From DASPFV01 sp035620975 (GTDB lineage: Bacteria; Acidobacteriota; Vicinamibacteria; Vicinamibacterales; 2-12-FULL-66-21): 64,000 nucleotides of DNA. The stretch lies in assembly GCA_035620975.1 (NCBI GenBank), contig DASPFV010000340.1:1-64000 (forward strand). The letters are read 5' to 3'. The notes beneath the pieces are model-generated. The model saw only the letters and a program-made list of their open reading frames with translations. It ran no database searches and had not been told where the DNA came from. The translations under genes were made by a program, and so were the position numbers. Shown here piece after piece: positions 59,228-64,000 of this stretch (position 1 is its first letter; every line of letters starts with the position of its first letter).

Positions 59228-59959
59228 CTACTTCCTGGGGCGCGAGGGCCTCAGCTCGATTCGGCTCGGCAGGCTCCGGGCCGGGAACGTGATCAGCTCG
59301 CAGACGATCTCAGCGACGTCGGCGGGCGCGATCTTCCAGTCGGCCTCCCCGCTCTCTCCGCGGCGGGCGAAGCCGGTCGCGACCGAGCCGGGCATGATAC
59401 AGCTCACCCGGATGTTGTCGTAGCGCACCTCCTGCATCAGCGCCTCGGCGAAGGCGTTCAGCCCGGCCTTCGATGCGCAGTACGCAGCGCCGCCGACGAA
59501 GGCGTTTCTGGCGGCGAGGCTGCTGATGTTGATGATCCAGCCCCCTCCACGGCGCCGGAGGTGCGGAATCGCCGCGCGACAGCAGTGGAACACGCCGCTG
59601 AGGTTCGTCTCCATCAACTCGCGCCAGTCCTCCGGCGACATGTCGGCCACGTTGGCGAAGAGGCCGACGCCGGCGTTGTTGACGAGGACGTCCAGCCCGC
59701 CGAATCGCTCCGCTGCGGCGTCGACGGCGCGCGCCGCATCCGGGGCGCTGCGGACGTCCGCGCGCACCGCAAGTACGTTGGCGGCGGATCGCAGGCCGGC
59801 CAGCCGGGCCGACGCCTTGTCCAGGTGTGCCTGATCCCTGCCGGTGACGACGACCGACGCGCCGCCCTGCACGAGCGCTTCGGCAATCGCCAGCCCGATC
59901 CCCCGGCTTGCGCCGGTGACGACGGCTACCCGGCCATCGATGGTCATTCGCCCTTCCAT
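59228..59959 (-). CDS. Short-chain dehydrogenase/reductase
   Basis: A 243-residue classical SDR. The cofactor motif TGASRGIG and NNAGVG are present, and the catalytic Ser and YxxxK appear in INISSLAARNAFVGGAAYCA followed by SKAG. The Arg after the first strand (VTGRDQ) and the preceding VTGASRGIG suggest NADP preference. The substrate is unknown. Two starts are possible: ATG 59959, which sits 6 nt after TATTCT (leaderless), or ATG 59947, which has GGAAGG upstream; I list the longer. It shares its promoter core with the divergent MDH-like gene. Confidence 0.88.
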   Translation of the reverse strand: MEGRMTIDGRVAVVTGASRGIGLAIAEALVQGGASVVVTGRDQAHLDKASARLAGLRSAANVLAVRADVRSAPDAARAVDAAAERFGGLDVLVNNAGVGLFANVADMSPEDWRELMETNLSGVFHCCRAAIPHLRRRGGGWIINISSLAARNAFVGGAAYCASKAGLNAFAEALMQEVRYDNIRVSCIMPGSVATGFARRGESGEADWKIAPADVAEIVCELITFPARSLPSRIELRPSRPRK

Positions 59960-59964
59960 CCCCG

Positions 59965-59971
59965 TAGAATA
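59965..59971. promoter_or_regulatory. Symmetric divergent -10 element TAGAATA
   Basis: TAGAAT (plus, 59965-59970) faces the MDH-like gene with a 16-nt leader. Its complement, TATTCT (minus, 59971-59966), ends 6 nt before the SDR start. The intergenic space is 27 nt, so both genes depend on this core. It is the second such case in the window after 8322-8329. Confidence 0.5.
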
Positions 59972-59986
59972 CGCCAGTCAACGCCG

Positions 59987-60838
59987 ATGCCCTTCGTCGC
60001 CATCATCGGAAGCGGGCCGCTCGGAGGCGCGATCGCACAGAAGCTCGCCACGCGCGACCGCGTTTCCGAAGTGCGGCTGATCGACGAGGCGGAGGCGGTC
60101 GCCAGCGGCAAGGCGCTCGACATCCAGCAGTCGGCGCCCGTGGACGGGTTCAGCGCGCGCGTCACAGCCGCCCAGACCGTCGACGCCGCGGCCGGCGCCG
60201 CCGTCATCGTGCTCGCCGACAGCCCGGCCGGAGCCGAGCACACCGGCGAAGCGGCGCTCGGCATCGTGCGCAGGATCGCCCGGGCGGGCGGGCACGCGCC
60301 GATTGTCTTCGGGGGCGCCCTCCAGGCGCCGCTGATCGCCCGGGCCGCAGCGGAGCTGAGGGTCGAGCGCGGACGCCTGGTCGGCTCGGCGCCGGCTGCG
60401 CTCGAATCGGCGCTCCGGGCGCTCGCGGCGCTGGCCCTGGATGGCGCGGGGACCGAGATTGCCCTTCGTGTGCTCGGCGTGCCGCCAAGGTCTGCCGTGG
60501 TTGCGTGGGAGAGCGCGAGCCTCTCGGGGCAGCCACTGACGGCGCGCGTTCCTGCACACGTGCTCGCGGGACTGTCGGCCCGCATCCCCGGACTGTGGCC
60601 GCCCGGGCCCTACGCGCTCGCCTCCGCCGCGGCGAGAACGGTCGAAGCCATCGTCCACGGCTCACGCCGTCACCTGACGTGCTTCGTCGCGCTCGAAGCC
60701 GGACCCATCCGCAACGCCCTGGCGTCGATGCCGGCGGCGCTGGGGCCGGAGGGCGTGAGGCGGATCGTTCCGCCCGTTCTCTCGCGGCAGGAGCAGACGC
60801 TGGTGGAAAACGCGATGGAGGCGGGCGCGCTCAGTTGA
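59987..60838 (+). CDS. Malate/lactate-dehydrogenase-like protein lacking catalytic residues
   Basis: A 283-residue Rossmann protein with an LDH/MDH-like N-terminal half: VAIIGSGPLGGAIAQKLA, then EVRLIDEAEAVASGKALDIQ with the NAD-selecting Asp, and the DIQQSAP segment. The active-site loop normally carrying two Arg is absent (VIVLADSPAGAEH). The NPxD substrate segment is FGGALQAPL. The catalytic His motif (GxHG) is replaced by LGVPPRSAVVAWESASLSG. It therefore probably cannot oxidise malate or lactate by the normal mechanism. It may bind a nucleotide as a regulator. It overlaps the convergent sigma-factor gene by 8 nt. Confidence 0.75.
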   Translation: MPFVAIIGSGPLGGAIAQKLATRDRVSEVRLIDEAEAVASGKALDIQQSAPVDGFSARVTAAQTVDAAAGAAVIVLADSPAGAEHTGEAALGIVRRIARAGGHAPIVFGGALQAPLIARAAAELRVERGRLVGSAPAALESALRALAALALDGAGTEIALRVLGVPPRSAVVAWESASLSGQPLTARVPAHVLAGLSARIPGLWPPGPYALASAAARTVEAIVHGSRRHLTCFVALEAGPIRNALASMPAALGPEGVRRIVPPVLSRQEQTLVENAMEAGALS

Positions 60839-61448
60839 GCGCTTCGCGGGCGTGCAGCATCACACCGCCCGCGAAGTCGGCGAGGTGCTCGCGCAGGATC
60901 AGGCGGCCGCGATGCAGGCGGGACTTGAGCGTCTGCGGCTTGACCTGAAGGATCGCGCTGGCCTCCTCCGTCGTGAGCCCCTGGATATCGCGCAGGATCA
61001 CCGGCACGCGGTAGACCGTCGGCAGGTGCCGCAGCGCCCGCACGAGCCGCGCCCGCATCTCCCCGCGGAGCACGTGATCGTCGGCGAGCGACGACCAGTC
61101 GGCGGGCTCGGCCGGATTCCGTTCGGCTTCCGCTCCCGACTTCTCCGGCTGCTGTATTTCCGCGGCCCTGGCGCTCCGACCCGTTCGCAGCCGGGACATG
61201 GCCGTGTTGAACGTGATCCGGTAGATCCAGGAGGAGAGCGCCGCGTCCCCGCGGAACGCGTCGATCTTCCGGTACACCTTCATCAGAACGTCCTGGGTCA
61301 CCTCTTCGGCATCTTCCCAGTTCTTCACATATCGAAACGCCAGCTGATGGATTCTCGGCCCGTAGGTCGAGGCCAGATCTGCAACGGCTGAGCTGTCGCC
61401 CGCCTGCATCCGGCCGATAAGCTGCCGTTCGGCGTTGGGCTGACGCAT
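60831..61448 (-). CDS. ECF-type RNA polymerase sigma factor
   Basis: A 205-residue sigma-70-family factor with regions 2 and 4 only. Region 2: FRYVKNWEDAEEVTQDVLMK and FRGDAALSSWIYRITFNTAM. Region 4: LPTVYRVPVILRDIQGLTTE and ASAILQVKPQTLKSRLHRGR. The linker between them is long and charged (about 35 residues). The usual partner, a zinc-binding anti-sigma gene, is not downstream: the convergent MDH-like gene lies there. So this is an orphan with control elsewhere or through the linker. The target promoter is not identified. Confidence 0.92.
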   Translation of the reverse strand: MRQPNAERQLIGRMQAGDSSAVADLASTYGPRIHQLAFRYVKNWEDAEEVTQDVLMKVYRKIDAFRGDAALSSWIYRITFNTAMSRLRTGRSARAAEIQQPEKSGAEAERNPAEPADWSSLADDHVLRGEMRARLVRALRHLPTVYRVPVILRDIQGLTTEEASAILQVKPQTLKSRLHRGRLILREHLADFAGGVMLHAREALN

Positions 61449-61575
61449 GGTTGGGCCTCCGTAACCGACACAACACCACGGATGGGGGGGTTATTCCTTG
61501 CGACAGGCCAGGACGCAGCCGGCGGACCATCAGAGCCGGCGTCGGCGAGCCGGCAAACACCGCGAGGTGATGGGG

Positions 61576-62262
61576 TTAGGGACGAGTCGCGGGATGGGTG
61601 ACCTCGACGACCGTCCGCTGGAACACCCTGCAGAACGCGTCGACGACGACGTCTTCCACTTCGCCCGGGGGCGGTGTCGGCCCGGCGAGCCTCGCGATCG
61701 ACGTCACGCCACGGTCGGAGATGCCACACGGCACGATGAGCGAGAAGTGCGACAGGTCCGTGGTGACGTTCAGGGCGAAGCCGTGGCTGGTCGTCCAGCG
61801 GGCGATCCGGACGCCGATGGCGGCCAGCTTCTCGCCCCTGACCCACACTCCGGTGAGGCCAGGCTCGCGACTGGCCGCAATCCGGAACGCCGCCGCCGTG
61901 CGGATCAGGACTTCCTCCAGATCGCGGACGTAACGGTGAACGTCGCAGCGGTCGGGCCGCAGATCGAGAATCGGGTACCCGACGAGCTGCCCGGGGCCGT
62001 GATAGGTGACATCTCCGCCGCGGCCAGTGTCGAAGACCTGGACGCCTAGCGTCTCGAGCTCGGCCGGCGTCGCAATCACGTGGGCACGATCCCGCCTCGT
62101 CTTCACGCCGAGCGTGATGACCGGGGGGTGTTCGAGGAGCAGCAGCTGATCTGGAATGCGTCCGGCCTTCCGGTCGTCCACCAGGCGACGCTGAAGGTCG
62201 AGCGCCTCGGCATAGCCGATCCGGCCGAGACGGGTGACGTGCAGGGGGCGGACTACATCCAT
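61576..62262 (-). CDS. lipB: Octanoyl-[acyl-carrier-protein]-protein transferase
   Basis: A 228-residue enzyme transferring octanoate from ACP to the lipoyl domains of 2-oxoacid dehydrogenases. Motifs RGGDVTYHGPGQLVGYPI and GEKLAAIGVRI (catalytic Lys) are present, and the acyl-thioester Cys is in IVPCGISDRG. The start at 62262 overlaps the end of the E2 gene by 10 nt, tying lipoylation to production of its substrate protein. The gene for LipA, the sulfur-inserting partner, is not in the window. The 127-nt gap upstream of the sigma-factor start (61449-61575) shows nothing notable. Confidence 0.94.
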   Translation of the reverse strand: MDVVRPLHVTRLGRIGYAEALDLQRRLVDDRKAGRIPDQLLLLEHPPVITLGVKTRRDRAHVIATPAELETLGVQVFDTGRGGDVTYHGPGQLVGYPILDLRPDRCDVHRYVRDLEEVLIRTAAAFRIAASREPGLTGVWVRGEKLAAIGVRIARWTTSHGFALNVTTDLSHFSLIVPCGISDRGVTSIARLAGPTPPPGEVEDVVVDAFCRVFQRTVVEVTHPATRP

Positions 62263-63572
62263 CCGTCCTCGAAGCGTTCGAGCCGCTCCTTCAGGAACGA
62301 CAGGAACCGTCCGGCATCGGCGCCGTCGATGAGCCGGTGGTCGTATCCGAGCGTCAGGTGGCACATCGGCCGGATCGCAATCGCATCGTCGATCACTACC
62401 GGCCGCTTGTCGATGCTTCCGACACCCAGGATTGCCACCTGCGGCTGGTTGATGAGCGGGAGCCCGTACAACGCGCCGAAGATCCCCGGATTCGTGATCG
62501 TGAACGTGCCGCCCTGCACGTCGTCGGGACTGAGCTTCTTCGATCGGGCGCGGGTCCCGAGATCGTTGATCGCGCGCGCGAGTCCGAGCAGGTTCTTCTC
62601 GTCGGCGTTCCGGATCACCGGTACGATCAACCCGTTCTCGAGCGCCACGGCAATGCCCAGGTTGATGTCCTTCTTGTAAACGATGTTGTCGCCGTCGATC
62701 GAGGCGTTGGCGAACGGGAACTGGCGCAGCGAGTCGACGATGGCCCTCGCGATGAACGCCGTGTAGGTGAGTTTCGCGCCCGCCGCTTCGAACTCGGCCT
62801 TCTTCTTCTCCCTGAGCGCCGCGATCCGGCCGAAGTTGACCTCGTAGACCGAGTACACGTGAGGCGAGGTGTGCGCGCTGAGCACCATGTGCTCGGCGAT
62901 CTTCCGGCGCATGACGCTCATGGGGACGACCTGCACGCGTTCGCCGGGGGAGAACGCGGGGCCGGGCGCGGGCCGGGCGGCTCCACTCGCGGCGGCGGGC
63001 TGAGGCGCGCCGCCGGCCTCGATGAAGCCGAGGATGTCGCGCTTGGTCACGCGGCCGCTCACGCCGCTGCCCTGCACCTGGCGGATGTCGACGTTGTGCT
63101 CGCGCGCGATCCTCCGCACGAGCGGAGAGGAACGCTGCCGTCGCACGTCGCCGATGGACGGCTGGCTTCCGCCGTCACGCGGAAGTGCGGCTTCGGAAGC
63201 CGGCGCTTCGGGCGCGGCGGCGGGTGCCGCCGTGGCGCGAGGCCCGGTTTCCGGCTGGCCGACCGCCGCCTCGGGCACCTCTCCTCCTCCGGCTCCGCCC
63301 TCGCCTGCCGGCGCGGCCCTGACCTCGCCGGCCTCGCCCTCGCCGATCACGGCGACAACGCTGTTCACCGGCACCGTCTCGCCCTCGCGGACTCTGACGT
63401 CGGTCAACACCCCGGCAGCCGGCGACGGGATCTCGGCGTCGACCTTGTCGGTCGAGATCTCGAACAGCGGCTCGTCGCGATCCACACGCTCGCCGACCTT
63501 CTTGATCCACCGGACGATGGTGCCCTCGGCGATCGACTCGCCCATCTGGGGCATGACGACGTTGGTAGCCAT
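62253..63572 (-). CDS. 2-oxoacid dehydrogenase E2 component (dihydrolipoyl acyltransferase)
   Basis: A 439-residue acyltransferase core of a 2-oxoacid dehydrogenase complex. One N-terminal lipoyl domain has the modified lysine in EISTDKVDAEI. A long Ala/Pro/Glu linker follows, then an E3/E1-binding domain (SSPLVRRIAREHNVDIRQVQ, GSGVSGRVTKRDI), another linker, and the catalytic domain with the HRLIDGADAGRFL active site. Similarity is to succinyl- and branched-chain-type E2 proteins; the exact substrate cannot be fixed without E1. An E3 gene precedes it and lipB follows with overlap. The MATNVVMPQMGESIAEG start is the family norm. Confidence 0.93.
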   Translation of the reverse strand: MATNVVMPQMGESIAEGTIVRWIKKVGERVDRDEPLFEISTDKVDAEIPSPAAGVLTDVRVREGETVPVNSVVAVIGEGEAGEVRAAPAGEGGAGGGEVPEAAVGQPETGPRATAAPAAAPEAPASEAALPRDGGSQPSIGDVRRQRSSPLVRRIAREHNVDIRQVQGSGVSGRVTKRDILGFIEAGGAPQPAAASGAARPAPGPAFSPGERVQVVPMSVMRRKIAEHMVLSAHTSPHVYSVYEVNFGRIAALREKKKAEFEAAGAKLTYTAFIARAIVDSLRQFPFANASIDGDNIVYKKDINLGIAVALENGLIVPVIRNADEKNLLGLARAINDLGTRARSKKLSPDDVQGGTFTITNPGIFGALYGLPLINQPQVAILGVGSIDKRPVVIDDAIAIRPMCHLTLGYDHRLIDGADAGRFLSFLKERLERFEDGWM

Positions 63573-63659
63573 CTCTGATGCCTCCCGGGGCGCGGGCCGC
63601 CTTCCCGTGCCGCCCGAGCCGCGAGGTCCGAGTCGCGGGCCGCGACCGTGTCGAGGATC

Positions 63660-64000
63660 TTACGCGTGAATCGCCGCGCCGTGCGCCGCGTGCGCAGCCT
63701 CCCCGACCGCCTCCGACATCGTGGGATGCGCATGGATAGTGCGAATCAGCTCCTCGACGGTGCACTCGAGCCGCAGCGCGAGCGTGGCCTCCGCGACGAG
63801 CTCGGTGGCGCGCGGACCGATCATGTGCACGCCGAGGACCTCGTCGTAGCGCTTCTCGGCGACGATCTTCACGAACCCTTCGACTTCGTTCGCGATGCGC
63901 GCCCGCCCGAGCACGCCGAACCTGAACGTGCCGACCCGGACGTCGAAGCCGCGCTCGCGGGCTTCCCGCTCGGTCAGCCCGACGCTGCCGATCTCCGGAT
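63660..64000 (-). CDS. lpdA: Dihydrolipoyl dehydrogenase (E3), C-terminal part (runs off right edge)
   Basis: About 113 codons of the C-terminal dimerisation domain of a flavoprotein disulfide reductase. The frame is open from the window edge: PEIGSVGLTEREARERGF, then KIVAEKRYDEVLGVHMIGP, and the active-site region TIHAHPTMSEAV with the His-Glu pair. The first visible Met codon, at 63914, is internal and not a start. The E2 gene follows after 87 nt, giving the order lpdA-E2-lipB. The NAD- and FAD-binding domains and the redox Cys pair lie outside the window. Confidence 0.93.
   Translation of the reverse strand, partial: PEIGSVGLTEREARERGFDVRVGTFRFGVLGRARIANEVEGFVKIVAEKRYDEVLGVHMIGPRATELVAEATLALRLECTVEELIRTIHAHPTMSEAVGEAAHAAHGAAIHA

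Overview
The window is a high-G+C bacterial chromosome segment, most likely from an Acidobacteriota member (my best guess is the class Vicinamibacteria). The inference rests on gene content, because no rRNA or tRNA is present. It carries two ADOP-type (acidobacterial duplicated orphaned permease) MacB/FtsX-like permeases, a VWFA-related acidobacterial protein, an Oar-like TonB-dependent receptor with an N-terminal carboxypeptidase-regulatory domain, several carboxypeptidase-regulatory/TPR proteins, and the hpnCDE squalene route. I see no phage, integrase, IS element, CRISPR array or RNA gene. It reads as core/housekeeping chromosome with many short intergenic repeats.

Layout. 1-4.1 kb: edge fragment of an ADOP permease, an M23 peptidase, then a respiratory-assembly cluster (cupredoxin-like lipoprotein, ctaB, DUF420 membrane protein). 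4.1-13.5 kb: membrane diguanylate cyclase, a fused AmiE-like/NamZ-like murein-recycling enzyme, a CRD-TPR protein plus VWFA protein, a large lipoprotein, a TPR protein and a CsoR regulator. 13.6-21.2 kb: a fatty-acid beta-oxidation operon (TetR regulator with a FadR-box-like palindrome, fadN, two alpha/beta-hydrolases, fadA, fadE). 21.2-31.8 kb: DUF1684 lipoprotein, HAD phosphatase, SirB1-TPR protein, Oar-like receptor, HAD nucleotidase-like protein, M20 peptidase, sulfurtransferase, NCS2 purine permease. 31.9-38.3 kb: membrane protein plus winged-helix regulator, MBL hydrolase, and a three-gene envelope operon (LolA-like protein, MMPL/RND transporter, outer-membrane barrel) behind a near-consensus promoter with a palindrome between its boxes.

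38.6-49.1 kb: UXX-star glutaredoxin-like protein, def, a two-domain thyX-like gene, a small lipoprotein, lacD, thiI, the pduO-hpnC-hpnD-hpnE operon, and mutY with a separate Nudix gene. 49.4-64 kb: ygfZ, a secreted alpha/beta-hydrolase, an orphan pntA, FHA and MBL proteins, a divergent receiver-like protein, a full ADOP permease, a threonine dehydratase, a pseudokinase, an SDR, a catalytically degenerate malate-dehydrogenase-like protein, an ECF sigma factor, lipB, and the E2 and E3 subunits of a 2-oxoacid dehydrogenase (E3 runs off the right edge).

The most unusual signals are not single genes. (1) Many first-in-operon genes have a TATAAT-like box 6-9 nt before the start codon, which predicts widespread leaderless transcripts and lets several starts be revised. 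(2) Short GCGGAT-rich and GGTTC-rich repeats follow stop codons in the sense orientation of the upstream gene at every such locus I found. (3) A pair of about 120-155 bp intergenic elements share an inner sequence, but their terminal arms differ and still pair within each copy. (4) Several proteins keep a fold while losing its catalytic residues (pseudokinase, MDH-like protein, QEVGH lipoprotein, receiver-like protein).
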